A DNA stretch of 64,000 bases from Fidelibacterota bacterium (lineage in GTDB: Bacteria; Fidelibacterota; Marinisomatia; SCGC-AAA003-L08; JACNLC01), in NCBI GenBank assembly GCA_024277615.1, contig JAJRUW010000015.1, positions 1-64,000 of the forward strand, in the 5' to 3' direction. Each line of letters opens with the position of its first letter. The stretch's first letter is position 1. The notes beneath the pieces were generated by a model. That model was not told the origin of the DNA and ran no database searches. It worked only from the letters and a program-made list of their open reading frames with translations. A program made the translations under genes and the position numbers. Positions 35,568-44,315 of the stretch are shown here, piece by piece.

Positions 35568-36490
35568 TCCAAACCTCCGCCGGTCAATCCCTTATACAGA
35601 TCCTGCAAACGACAAAGTGAAGTATCGATGTTGTCCACTTCATGTTTCAGGGCAATCCGCAGGACATTGAAAAATTGTCTTCTTTCTCTGGAATAGAACT
35701 CAAGGTTATTACCGCTGATCACCGGACGCACGACTTTAGGATATTGCTGCAATTCTGTGAGGATTTCCGGCGATGGTATCTTTACAAATGTGATGATGTA
35801 ATGAGTGAGTCCCCGGGTGGTTTCAATCAGATCATCCAGTTTACCGATCATTTTAAAATTACCGTCATGAAGAATGGCAATTCTCACAGAATAGCGTTCG
35901 GCTTCTGAAAAATTCTGGGTTGTAAACAGTATCGTTTTCTTACCCTGTAATTGATCAAGTGTGTGCCAGATTTTGGCTCTGCTCTGCAAATCAAGTCCGG
36001 TTGTGGGCTCATCCAGTAAAATTACTTCAGGGTCGTGGATCAGCGCTCTGGCAAAGCAGACCCGCCGCTGGTGGCCGAATGACAGCACGGGCGAATAATC
36101 GTTGAGATGCTGTGAAAAGTTCAGAACTTCCGACCAGTGCCGGGCCTGTTGCCGGGCATCTTTACTGCTCATACCATGCAGCTGACCTGATAAGATCAGA
36201 TTTTCCATAACCGTCATTTCATCATCCAGATCTGATTTCTGAGCCATGTATCCCGTAATTGAACGGGTCTCAAAAGGTCTCGAAGTAATTTCTTTGCCGT
36301 GAATATAGGCTTTACCTGCATCGCGTGTCAGACGGCCGGCTAATATTTTCAGTAAAGTTGATTTGCCTGCACCGTTTTCCCCCACAATGACAAAAGTTGT
36401 GCCCCTTTCCACGCCGAATGAAAGGTCTGCGAGGATTACTTTGTTGCGATATTTTTTTGCAATTGATTTAAGTGTAATTGAAGCTTCCAT
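35564..36490 (-). CDS. ABC transporter ATP-binding protein
   Basis: 308 aa. Walker A GENGAGKSTLLK (~37-48), Q-loop MAQKSDLDDEM, signature LSFGHQRRV (an LSGGQ variant), Walker B VILLDEPTTGLD, and the switch TTQNFSEAE, where the usual H-loop histidine appears to be Gln. A ~90-aa C-terminal extension (~218-308) has the beta-rich character of regulatory domains in ABC-2 export ATPases. It partners the permease directly downstream. Confidence 0.88.
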   Translation of the reverse strand: MEASITLKSIAKKYRNKVILADLSFGVERGTTFVIVGENGAGKSTLLKILAGRLTRDAGKAYIHGKEITSRPFETRSITGYMAQKSDLDDEMTVMENLILSGQLHGMSSKDARQQARHWSEVLNFSQHLNDYSPVLSFGHQRRVCFARALIHDPEVILLDEPTTGLDLQSRAKIWHTLDQLQGKKTILFTTQNFSEAERYSVRIAILHDGNFKMIGKLDDLIETTRGLTHYIITFVKIPSPEILTELQQYPKVVRPVISGNNLEFYSRERRQFFNVLRIALKHEVDNIDTSLCRLQDLYKGLTGGGLD

Positions 36491-36530
36491 TATATTGTAA
36501 CAATCAACGTTTTATGGCCATCATCAAAAT

Positions 36531-39254
36531 TCAATGCGCCTCATACCAGTTATCACCTGCCCCACAATCAACTTTAAGGGGGACCTTCAGCCTAATGGCA
36601 TTTTCCATTTCAAAAGTAACCAGCCGGGTCAGCTTTTCCAGTTCCGCTTCCGGGACCTCAAAAAGTAATTCGTCGTGAATCTGCAAAATCATCTTTGACT
36701 TGTAGCCGTCACTCGTTAATTTTCTTTCGATTCGAATCATGGCAAGTTTTATCAGCTCTGCCGCCGTGCCCTGGATGGGCAGGTTGATGGCGGCCCGTTC
36801 TTCGGCCTGGACCTCCTGGACCCTGGCAGATGCGAGATTTGACATGGGGCGTTTGCGGCCGAATAAAGTTGTAACATAACCCCGGTCCCGGGCGCTGATC
36901 AGGGTTGCTTCCATATACTTTCGTATTCCCGGATAGGTGTTGAAATAAGAGTTGATCAGCTCTTTGGCCTGCTTCATCGGGATACTTAACTCCTGAGACA
37001 TGCGGTATGGACCCGCACCATACATAATACCAAAATTCACTACTTTGGCGGATCGACGCATGTCGGCTGTGACCAACTCGGGAGGAACATCAAACACTAG
37101 GCTGGCTGTGCGGCTATGGATATCAATTCCTTCCGTGAAGGCTTTTATAAGTTCAGGCTCGTTTGAGTAATGCGCCATAATCCGCAATTCAATTTGTGAA
37201 TAATCAGCAGAGAAAATTTTCCAGCCTGTCCTCTGCGCGGTGAAAGCTTTACGGATTTCACGACCCAGTTCGGTTCTGATGGGAATATTCTGAAAATTGG
37301 GTCTTGTGCTTGAAAGTCTCCCCGTTGCCGCAATCGTCTGGTTCAGGGAGGTGTGGATGCGACCTGTAGCGGGATTGACAAAATTGGGAAAAGCATCGAT
37401 ATAGGTTGTTTTCAATTTTTTTAAATGCCGATAATCCAATATTAACCGGGGCAGGGGATGATGATTTTTTAATCTTTCCAGAACTGTCACATCCGTGCTG
37501 CGTTTGCGGATGGGTTTTAGTCCGAGTTCATCGAACAGGATCACACCCAGCTGCTGGGGCGAGTTAATGTTGAAGGTCCTGCCTGCCATTTCATGGATTT
37601 GTTCCTCCAGTTTCTCGAGCTCACGACCAAACGAATCGGATAATTCATTGAGATAAGCAAGATTCACATAGACGCCGTTTTTTTCCATATCCGCCAGCAC
37701 CGGGATCAGGGGCAGCTCAATCTCACGCAACGGAGCGGACAGTTTTTCCTCTGATATTCTTTCCTTCAGAACAGCTGTTAGCTGCAGAGCCACATCGGCA
37801 TCTTCCGCAGCATAAAAGGAGATCTCTTCGAGAGGGACTTCAGACATCAATTTCTGGTTTTTTCCCGAACCGATCAGGTTTGATATCGGGACCATTTTAT
37901 ATTGTAAATACTCCAGGGACAAGACATCCAGCTTATAGGAACGGGCTTCCGGTTTTAGAAGATGAGCGGCGATCATGGTGTCAAACTCCATTCCTCTAAG
38001 AGCTATGTCATAGCGGCTGAGTACAAGCGCATCATACTTTATATTCTGGCCGCAGAATTTTATTTTTTCATCCTCGAATACCGGTTTTAGTTTACTCAAA
38101 AGTTCGCCGAGCTCCAAGGACGGGACTGGAGATGTATTTCTTTCGGGAAACAGCACTGGAATGTACCAACCAGTATGAGCTGCGATTGAAAAGGATAAGC
38201 CCACAATTTCGGCCTCCAAAGCCACTACGGAGGTTGTCTCCGTATCAAAGGATACCAAATCAGCATGGGTCAACTTTTCTATCAGGTTTTCAAGTTCAGC
38301 TGCTGTCGTCACCAATTCGTAATTTTTCGAATGTGTTTCAGATATACGCGGTTCCGGTTTGACCATGTGGCTTATTGCACGCAGAACGGACGGCATTTCC
38401 AGGTCTGTCAGGAGCTTTGTCAGAGCGTCAATATTCATGGGGCGGCGCTCTAATTCACTGACATGCAGGTTGATGGGGACATCAAGACGTATGGAAACCA
38501 GATCCCGGGAGAGCGGCAGGAAATCCCTGCCATTTTCGAGACCGGCTCTGACCCGCCGGTTACCGATTTCATCGATATGACCGAGGATGTTGGTAATTGT
38601 CCCATATTTTTGCAGTAGTTTTGCAGCCGTTTTAGGTCCGACACCGTCCACTCCGGGGACATTATCCGAAGCATCACCCACCAAAGCCAACAACTCGATA
38701 ATTTGCTCAGGTGGAACGCCCCATTTATCAATGACGGCCTGCCTGTCGTAAACTGTCGTCGGCCTGAACCTGGTGCCAGGTGAATAGACAAAGATCGAAT
38801 CGGTAATGAGTTGCATCATATCTTTATCACCTGTATAAATATAAGTGTCAAGTTGATGCTTTTCAGCCTGAACGGCCAGTGTCCCGATGATATCGTCAGC
38901 CTCATAACCGGAAAGCCGAACCATGGGAATATTAATGGCGGCAATAACCTCATAAAGCGGTTCAATCTGTTCAACCAGTTCTACCGGCATCTTTTCACGA
39001 GTCGCTTTGTAATCTGTATAAATCTCATGACGAAAAGTCTTTTCAGGAGAATCTAAAACCACTGCGAGATAATCAGGATTCTCATCTCGGACCAGCTTTA
39101 TCAGGCCGTTCATAAAGCCATAAATCGCTGAAGTCTCCCGCCCGTCCCGGGTCTTCAGCGGATTGTTGATCATGGCAAAATAAGAGCGATAGATCAGCGC
39201 CATGCCGTCAATTAGGAATAATCTTCGCTTAGTCTGTTTGAGCTCTGTATTCAT
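36531..39254 (-). CDS. polA: DNA polymerase I
   Basis: 907 aa, full three-domain enzyme. The 5' nuclease at ~1-290 has LFLIDGMALIYRSYFA, SGYEADDIIGTLA, YTGDKDMMQL and GDASDNVPGVDGVGPKTAA. The 3'-5' exonuclease at ~315-500 retains its acidic residues (VSFDTETTS, YAAEDADVAL). The polymerase at ~520-907 has FSADYSQIELR, RRSAKVVNFGIMYG (O-helix) and LQIHDELLFEVP. It processes Okazaki fragments and fills repair gaps. The proofreading site looks intact, unlike in many bacteria. A CBS gene lies upstream on the same strand with a 195-base gap. Confidence 0.97.
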   Translation of the reverse strand: MNTELKQTKRRLFLIDGMALIYRSYFAMINNPLKTRDGRETSAIYGFMNGLIKLVRDENPDYLAVVLDSPEKTFRHEIYTDYKATREKMPVELVEQIEPLYEVIAAINIPMVRLSGYEADDIIGTLAVQAEKHQLDTYIYTGDKDMMQLITDSIFVYSPGTRFRPTTVYDRQAVIDKWGVPPEQIIELLALVGDASDNVPGVDGVGPKTAAKLLQKYGTITNILGHIDEIGNRRVRAGLENGRDFLPLSRDLVSIRLDVPINLHVSELERRPMNIDALTKLLTDLEMPSVLRAISHMVKPEPRISETHSKNYELVTTAAELENLIEKLTHADLVSFDTETTSVVALEAEIVGLSFSIAAHTGWYIPVLFPERNTSPVPSLELGELLSKLKPVFEDEKIKFCGQNIKYDALVLSRYDIALRGMEFDTMIAAHLLKPEARSYKLDVLSLEYLQYKMVPISNLIGSGKNQKLMSEVPLEEISFYAAEDADVALQLTAVLKERISEEKLSAPLREIELPLIPVLADMEKNGVYVNLAYLNELSDSFGRELEKLEEQIHEMAGRTFNINSPQQLGVILFDELGLKPIRKRSTDVTVLERLKNHHPLPRLILDYRHLKKLKTTYIDAFPNFVNPATGRIHTSLNQTIAATGRLSSTRPNFQNIPIRTELGREIRKAFTAQRTGWKIFSADYSQIELRIMAHYSNEPELIKAFTEGIDIHSRTASLVFDVPPELVTADMRRSAKVVNFGIMYGAGPYRMSQELSIPMKQAKELINSYFNTYPGIRKYMEATLISARDRGYVTTLFGRKRPMSNLASARVQEVQAEERAAINLPIQGTAAELIKLAMIRIERKLTSDGYKSKMILQIHDELLFEVPEAELEKLTRLVTFEMENAIRLKVPLKVDCGAGDNWYEAH

Positions 39255-39449
39255 ATCGTTTTGATCCGAATGAGAGGGAAAAATGAACGCCCAACCGATT
39301 GGATCTTATCAGAAATTTGAGCGAAAAGTTAACTGTTATGATTAAGTAAGAAACAGTGAATTATCTGCAGTTCCGTTTAATTATTGACTCGTCTTCGGAA
39401 GGGTTATGGACGGGTGGGAATAATAAACCGGAACATGGAAGGGTACAGA

Positions 39450-39926
39450 TCAGGAACCCTTGGAACCATCGGACAGAGAGGCCTTCATCTCATTAGTAAT
39501 ATAACCGTAATCTTTTTCTTCTTCAAACAGTCCAGAGCTTTCTTCCTGAATGGCTCTGAGAACATCCCGGCGGCTGATCTGACCAACAAGTTTTTGCTCC
39601 CGGACGACAGGTACCCGGCGGAAATTGTTTTTTAGGAATATATCGGCAACGGCAAAAATATCAGCATCGGGATGAATCGTATGCACCGGTGTACTCATAT
39701 AGTTGGAAACCGGGCCACCCGGAAGCTCATGGAAAGTTCCGTTGGCCAGAATGCGCAGACAGTCTTTCTCGGACAATACTCCAACAATTTTGTCATCTTT
39801 GACAATGGGCGTACCTGAAATTTTCCGTTCGAGCAGTTTATGAATAGCTTCGTAAACGTCCGTATCCGGGTCAAGTGTGACGACGTCGGTTATCATGAAA
39901 TCTTTGGCTCTGGGTATCCTGTCCAT
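39450..39926 (-). CDS. Tandem CBS-domain protein
   Basis: 158 aa. ATG 39926 is chosen because AAAGGAG lies 5 bases upstream; the frame opens back to a TTG at 39953. Two CBS domains make up almost all of it: AKDFMITDVVTLDPDTDV...VGVLSEKDCLRIL and VSNYMSTPVHTIHPDAD...VGQISRRDVLRAI. Such Bateman modules bind adenosyl ligands (AMP, ATP, SAM) and sense energy status. No partner domain is attached. An inverted repeat AAGGGT..ACCCTT straddles the stop codon and may help end transcription. Confidence 0.9.
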   Translation of the reverse strand: MDRIPRAKDFMITDVVTLDPDTDVYEAIHKLLERKISGTPIVKDDKIVGVLSEKDCLRILANGTFHELPGGPVSNYMSTPVHTIHPDADIFAVADIFLKNNFRRVPVVREQKLVGQISRRDVLRAIQEESSGLFEEEKDYGYITNEMKASLSDGSKGS

Positions 39927-40333
39927 CAGTTCTCCTTTAGAGTTGGATATCAATTACTCATGACGCGGTAATAGAGCTTTCCCCGGTCATCCGCGAAGAC
40001 AATTTATGAAGCCGATAAGATACGGTTCAACTGATTCCTTTCTCCAAAAAAGATAAAATCAATTGATATTAATCCCCGGTTTTGTACCCGAACGTAAAAC
40101 CAAACTGCCTTTATAAGTACAATTGTATATATTTGTTTTACTGTTAATTTTGTCTTTGGCCTGACTTGCAGTTGCTGTAAATTCTGTCAGTAATTTGAAG
40201 AAAGGTTTGACTGACTGAATGATTAATTCCTGTGGATTTTTTCTATTGATTTTTCAGAAATTCGGATTCGATTATTAAAAAGCATAAGGACCATATTACA
40301 ATCTCCCCGGCACAGGGCGAAGGAGCAATTTAT
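39927..40333. other. Divergent spacer holding a histidine-kinase remnant
   Basis: The spacer runs between the minus-strand CBS gene and the plus-strand receiver gene. It includes a 10-bp palindrome TACAATTGTA at 40118-40127. Its last 84 bases (40250-40333) are open in frame with the receiver gene and read SDSIIKKHKDHITISPAQGEG, the tail of a HATPase domain (typical IIKKHxGHIxVxSxxGxGT). The upstream kinase portion is absent; a TGA at 40247-40249 closes the frame. No other gene is visible. Confidence 0.6.
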
Positions 40334-40789
40334 TTGGCCGCTGCAGCTTCCTCAACCCGGGAAACGGATGCACAGCAGCTGCACAGGGCTGATCTGTCAG
40401 AACTAAAAGTATTGGTAATGGATGATGAGCCGGTAATCAGAAAGGTCGTCCGGGCCATGCTTTTGCGACTGGGATGTAATTTAATATTATGCAAAGACGG
40501 AGCTGAAGCAATTGAGTCATATTCTGAATCCTTAATAGCCGGTGAACCGGCCGATATTTTGATCATGGATCTGACTATCCCCGGCGGTATGGGTGGTAAA
40601 GCTGCAGTTGAAGCTGTCCTCAAACTGAATCAGGATGCCATCGTTATTGCTTCCAGCGGATATTCAAATGACCCGGTCATGACAGATTACACCAAGTATG
40701 GTTTTGCGGCCGCTATTGCCAAACCCTTTAGATTTGCCGACCTGGAATACCTGCTCATTCAGGTCATCAAAAATAATATGCAAACCTGA
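40334..40789 (+). CDS. Single receiver-domain protein derived from a hybrid kinase
   Basis: 151 aa from a TTG at 40334, with AAGGAG 8 bases upstream. Receiver domain ~25-145: MDDEPVIRKV acidic pocket, phospho-Asp in ADILIMDLTIPGGMGG, Ser/Thr in VIASSGYSND, Lys in IAKPFRFADL. The LTIPGGMGG form and the kinase-like residues encoded just upstream show it is the C-terminal receiver of a former hybrid histidine kinase. The TTG plus ribosome binding site could allow stand-alone expression. With no output domain it may act as a phosphate sink or partner of the receiver-GGDEF gene 0.8 kb downstream. Confidence 0.8.
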   Translation: MAAAASSTRETDAQQLHRADLSELKVLVMDDEPVIRKVVRAMLLRLGCNLILCKDGAEAIESYSESLIAGEPADILIMDLTIPGGMGGKAAVEAVLKLNQDAIVIASSGYSNDPVMTDYTKYGFAAAIAKPFRFADLEYLLIQVIKNNMQT

Positions 40790-40799
40790 AGTTCAGGCC

Positions 40800-41591
40800 A
40801 TGAACGACTTGTTAAAGACTATCCATCAAAGAAAATCCGTCAGGGCCTATAAAAGGGTTCCCATCCCGGAAGATGTAAAAACGCAGATCATTGACGCCGT
40901 ACTCCGTTCACCCACAGCCGGGAACCTCATGCTTTACTCCATTCTTGAAGTCGCCGACCAAAAGAAAAAGGATGCCCTGGTAATGACCTGCGACAATCAG
41001 GCCTTCATCGGCCGCGCACCCTGGGTACTGCTTTTTCTTGCCGATTATCAACGCTGGTACGATTTTTATCAAATCGCAGGGGTTGGATCAGACGTCAATC
41101 AGCCTTTACGCAGGCCGGAAGTCGGGGACCTCTTTCTGGCATGCTGTGATGCCATGATTGCCGCACAAACCTCGGTATTGGCAGCCCAGTCCCTGGGAGT
41201 CGGCTCCTGCTACATTGGAGACATCATGGAAAACTACGAAACCCACCAAAAGATGTTTGCTCTGCCGCCCTTTGTTTTTCCTATCACCTTAGTCTGCTAC
41301 GGTTTCCCGACGAACCAACAACAAAAGAAGCGGAGAAGTCCAAGATTTGCCAAAGAACTTATTTTGCATCGAAATACTTATCAGGGTTTGACGGAAGACC
41401 TGGCAGAGATAATGAATTCGGACCTGAAATCCCGTTTTGCAGGACAACTGTTGCAGGAAAAATATAATTCCAATATGGGACAACTGATGTATAATCGTAA
41501 ATTCAATTCCGATTTTACGAAAGAAATGAACCGCTCCGTGAAAGTCATACTGGAAAATTGGCGCGGGAGTAATTTAGGTGACGATTGCTGA
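40800..41591 (+). CDS. Nitroreductase-family flavoprotein
   Basis: 263 aa from ATG 40800; an open frame extends upstream into the receiver gene but without family similarity. N-terminal IHQRKSVRAYKRVPIPED is the FMN-binding start of nitroreductases. SPTAGNLMLYSILEV, CCDAMIAAQTSVLAAQSLGVGSCYIGD and LVCYGFP complete the fold at about 200 aa. The ~70-aa C-terminal tail with basic KKRRSPRFAKE and further helices is longer than usual. It likely uses NAD(P)H to reduce a small organic substrate, not identifiable here. Confidence 0.88.
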   Translation: MNDLLKTIHQRKSVRAYKRVPIPEDVKTQIIDAVLRSPTAGNLMLYSILEVADQKKKDALVMTCDNQAFIGRAPWVLLFLADYQRWYDFYQIAGVGSDVNQPLRRPEVGDLFLACCDAMIAAQTSVLAAQSLGVGSCYIGDIMENYETHQKMFALPPFVFPITLVCYGFPTNQQQKKRRSPRFAKELILHRNTYQGLTEDLAEIMNSDLKSRFAGQLLQEKYNSNMGQLMYNRKFNSDFTKEMNRSVKVILENWRGSNLGDDC

Positions 41592-41615
41592 TTATGACAA
41601 AACCGTAGATAGTAA

Positions 41616-42566
41616 ATGAGTGAAACGATGGAAATTGAGAAGATCTCTGTGCTGCTGGTTGAGGACGAACCCGTAGCGCGTAAAATTGCCGAACGCATGC
41701 TGCAGAATGCGGGGTATCAGGTCAAGTCTGCCAAGAATGGCAAAGAAGCCTGGAAACTGCTGAACACAGAATTTTTTCCTATCATTATTACAGACTGGCT
41801 GATGCCGGAGATGGACGGCGTTGAATTGTGCAAAATGGTCAGAGCAAACGAGTTCCCCGGATATATTTTTATCGTTCTTTTGACTTCTATGGATTCCCAG
41901 ACCGATATCATTGAAGGTTTGGAATCCGGCGCTGACGATTATCTGACCAAACCGGTTGACAAAGCGGAATTGATAGCCAGACTGAAAACTGCAACCCGCA
42001 TCCTAGAGCTGGAAACCAAGCTGAAACGCGCCAATGAGGAAATCACACAGCTCTCAATTACCGACCCACTGACGGGAATATACAATCGCGGTCACATGGT
42101 TCAGCAACTCACAAAAGAGCTGATACGGGCCGGCCGTTACAATCGGCCTTATGCCATTGTCCTGGGTGATATTGATCATTTTAAAAAAGTAAACGACACC
42201 TTCGGACATCTTGCCGGTGACACTGTGATCAAGGGTTTTGTGAACTGTTTGAGGAATTCCTGCCGCAAAGATGTGGATCAGCTTTTCCGTTATGGCGGTG
42301 AGGAATTCATAATTTCGTTACCGGAGACAACTTTGGAGAACGCCCTGCTGCTGGCCGAACGCATCCGCAAAAAAGTCGCCGAAGAAGTCATTTATTATTC
42401 CGGTACTGATATCAGGATTACGGCCAGTTTCGGAGTAGCCGGTATTCGTCCGGATAGCGTGAATTCTCAGTTGAAACAGGAAGCTGTTATTAAACTTGCG
42501 GATGATTTTCTCTACAAATGTAAAAAAGAAGGACGTAATAAAGTTGCCGGCGGATATCTCGAGTAA
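41616..42566 (+). CDS. Response regulator with GGDEF diguanylate cyclase domain
   Basis: 316 aa. Receiver 9-125: VLLVEDEPVARKI, phospho-Asp in IIITDWLMPEMDG, Thr in VLLTSMD, Lys in DYLTKPVDK. A coiled linker (LELETKLKRANEEI) leads to a GGDEF domain at ~145-310: ITDPLTGIYNRGHM, GDIDHFKKVNDTFGHLAGD and active-site YGGEEF, so cyclic-di-GMP synthesis is likely active. The position of the inhibitory RxxD reads KDVD, so product inhibition at the I-site may be absent. Its cognate kinase is not obvious. The broken hybrid kinase at 28-32 kb is a candidate. Confidence 0.93.
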   Translation: MSETMEIEKISVLLVEDEPVARKIAERMLQNAGYQVKSAKNGKEAWKLLNTEFFPIIITDWLMPEMDGVELCKMVRANEFPGYIFIVLLTSMDSQTDIIEGLESGADDYLTKPVDKAELIARLKTATRILELETKLKRANEEITQLSITDPLTGIYNRGHMVQQLTKELIRAGRYNRPYAIVLGDIDHFKKVNDTFGHLAGDTVIKGFVNCLRNSCRKDVDQLFRYGGEEFIISLPETTLENALLLAERIRKKVAEEVIYYSGTDIRITASFGVAGIRPDSVNSQLKQEAVIKLADDFLYKCKKEGRNKVAGGYLE

Positions 42567-42638
42567 CCGCATCCCCGACAGTCCTCCGTACAACAGTGAT
42601 TTTGTGATCTTTTATGACTGGTTTTCTGCTTCTCAGTG

Positions 42639-43526
42639 ATGCGTAAATATTACTTAGTGGTAAACCCGCATGGTGGCAATGCCAGGGGAAATGCCGTAAT
42701 GGAAAAAGTTAAACCTGTTTTTCAGAAAGCCGGGGCCGAACTGGAAATCAAGCAGACGCGCTACGCAGGGCATGCCCGTTTCATGATCAATTCGCTCGAC
42801 CTGGAGGGGTACGACGGATTCTGTGCCATTGGGGGTGATGGTACCATGCACGAACTTGTAAACGGGCTACTGACCCGATCCGACGGCAATAAAATTCCCA
42901 TTGGCCTCATAACCGGCGGGACCGGTAATTCCTTCATGCACGATATGAATTGCCTGGACCCCGTTGTGGCGGCAAAGCGAATCCTGACCGGTCGCAGGCG
43001 GAAACTCGATATTGCCCGAGTGGATGCTGCTGGTGAGATAATATACGGTTTTAACATCGTCGGCTGGGGGCTCCCTACTGATATCAATATCAGGGCAGAA
43101 AAAATGCGCTGGTTGGGCAAACAGCGCTATAATGTTGCTTCACTGATTGAAGTTTTGAAAAATACACACAGGCTGGCCAGAATCACTATGGATGATCGTA
43201 AAATCGCCGGGGATTATGGCTTCATTCTCGGCTGCAATACCATCCACACCGGCAATGCCATGAAAATGGCTCCCCTTGCACAGATTGACGACGGTCTCAT
43301 AGATCTCATCATTGTCAGGAAGGCCAGCCGCCTAAAACTGCTTAAACTTTTTACCAAAATCTTCAAAGGAGGTCATGTGGGCGACCCGGTGGTTGTCTAT
43401 CATCAGGTAAGGGAATTTTCCATTGTACCCCTTGAAGATCATACTCTTAACATTGACGGTGAACTGGTCGGCAGTACTCCAATCCATGTAAAAATGCTCG
43501 CCGGTGAGATTGAAGTCTTGGTTTAG
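42639..43526 (+). CDS. Diacylglycerol/sphingoid lipid kinase family protein
   Basis: 295 aa from ATG 42639; a GTG three bases earlier is also possible. DAGK catalytic domain: YYLVVNPHGGNARGN, ICAIGGDGTMHELVNGLL-type core (CAIGGDGTMHELVNG), IPIGLITGGTGNSFMHD, and the C-terminal beta domain with IDGELVGSTPIHVKM. The family phosphorylates diacylglycerol, sphingosine or ceramide. With a probable serine palmitoyltransferase and SDR 2.7-4.9 kb away, a ceramide or sphingoid kinase is possible, but YegS-type or DgkB-type activity is equally allowed by sequence. Confidence 0.88.
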   Translation: MRKYYLVVNPHGGNARGNAVMEKVKPVFQKAGAELEIKQTRYAGHARFMINSLDLEGYDGFCAIGGDGTMHELVNGLLTRSDGNKIPIGLITGGTGNSFMHDMNCLDPVVAAKRILTGRRRKLDIARVDAAGEIIYGFNIVGWGLPTDINIRAEKMRWLGKQRYNVASLIEVLKNTHRLARITMDDRKIAGDYGFILGCNTIHTGNAMKMAPLAQIDDGLIDLIIVRKASRLKLLKLFTKIFKGGHVGDPVVVYHQVREFSIVPLEDHTLNIDGELVGSTPIHVKMLAGEIEVLV

Positions 43527-43567
43527 CCCGGGCTTTGCTCTGCCGTAACGGCCGGCGGGACAATTTC

Positions 43568-43584
43568 GGATGACTCGTTCATCC
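43568..43584. repeat. GGATGA-N5-TCATCC hairpin
   Basis: Stem GGATGA / TCATCC lies within TCGGATGAC..GTTCATCC. The same flanking words (TCGGATGA and GTTCAT) occur in the reverse-strand hairpin at 63-83 near the left end of the window. A second small stem, GCCGT-AA-CGGC, lies about 30 bases before it. They occupy the 141-base spacer between the lipid kinase and GNAT genes. Confidence 0.5.
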
Positions 43585-43667
43585 CTCAAAAATATTCCAA
43601 ATTGTCAATTTGATGCAGAATTCAATGAGTACAAATTTGCAAATGAGCCCTAAATTTAGTCCACGCT

Positions 43668-44231
43668 ATGGAACAACTAACACTGGGAATAATCGAAAAA
43701 TCCAAGGTCAGGGTCATTGCCTCGTCCGCATTTAATTTCAGGATTGAACTCGTAGAAGAAATCGGCAAAGACGATATGCCGGATCTCGTAGAGGTTTCGG
43801 AAGAGATGGCAAAGATTTACGGAAAGCAGGCCTTACTGACTAAATCCAATATCAAAAAGTATTTCAATGAGAATACATTACCTTTTGTAGCCAGGGAAAA
43901 AGGACATATCATAGGATATATCATTGGTGTCCCTCTGGAACATTTCAAAAACGAATCCTGGTCACATTTTGATGTAAACCTGGGCAAGAAAAATACACTT
44001 TACACTTATGCTTTTGTCCTCAAAGAAAAGTACCGTAAAAAAGGCGGCTATGCCAAAACCTTAAAAAGGATTTTCATCAACTGGGCCCGGAAACAGGGCT
44101 ATCAGTACATTACAGGTCATACTCAACAGGGTGTTGCCAGTCATTTTTCACAAAAAACCGAAATTGTAAAAGTCTTTCCGGATTGGTACGGACTGGGAGT
44201 TCCTTTTGAATATTACCGGCGGCCCTTGTAA
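43668..44231 (+). CDS. GNAT-family acyltransferase
   Basis: 187 aa. The acyl-CoA binding segment is TYAFVLKEKYRKKGGYAKTL, a variant of the GNAT motif A (V-x-x-x-x-R-x-x-G-x-A), preceded by the beta4 strand PFVAREKGHIIGYIIG and followed by FINWARKQGYQYITGHT. The ~50-aa N-terminal extension (EKSKVRVIASSAFNFRIELV) and aromatic C-terminus (FPDWYGLGVPFEYYRR) are not typical of common acetyltransferases. The acceptor is unknown. Position between a lipid kinase and the SPT/SDR locus makes a lipid or long-chain-base N-acyltransferase worth testing. Confidence 0.75.
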   Translation: MEQLTLGIIEKSKVRVIASSAFNFRIELVEEIGKDDMPDLVEVSEEMAKIYGKQALLTKSNIKKYFNENTLPFVAREKGHIIGYIIGVPLEHFKNESWSHFDVNLGKKNTLYTYAFVLKEKYRKKGGYAKTLKRIFINWARKQGYQYITGHTQQGVASHFSQKTEIVKVFPDWYGLGVPFEYYRRPL

Positions 44232-44315
44232 GCGGAATCATCCGGCAGATGAACCTTACAGGATGTTACAACTGGATAATACTCCCGCAAACCCCGAATT
44301 TAATAATATTTTAGC

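Noticed and set aside
34812-36490. Lantibiotic or bacteriocin immunity ABC system
   Set aside because: No precursor peptide, modification enzyme or peptidase nearby; the ABC-2 pair is coupled to a sugar kinase and alr instead.
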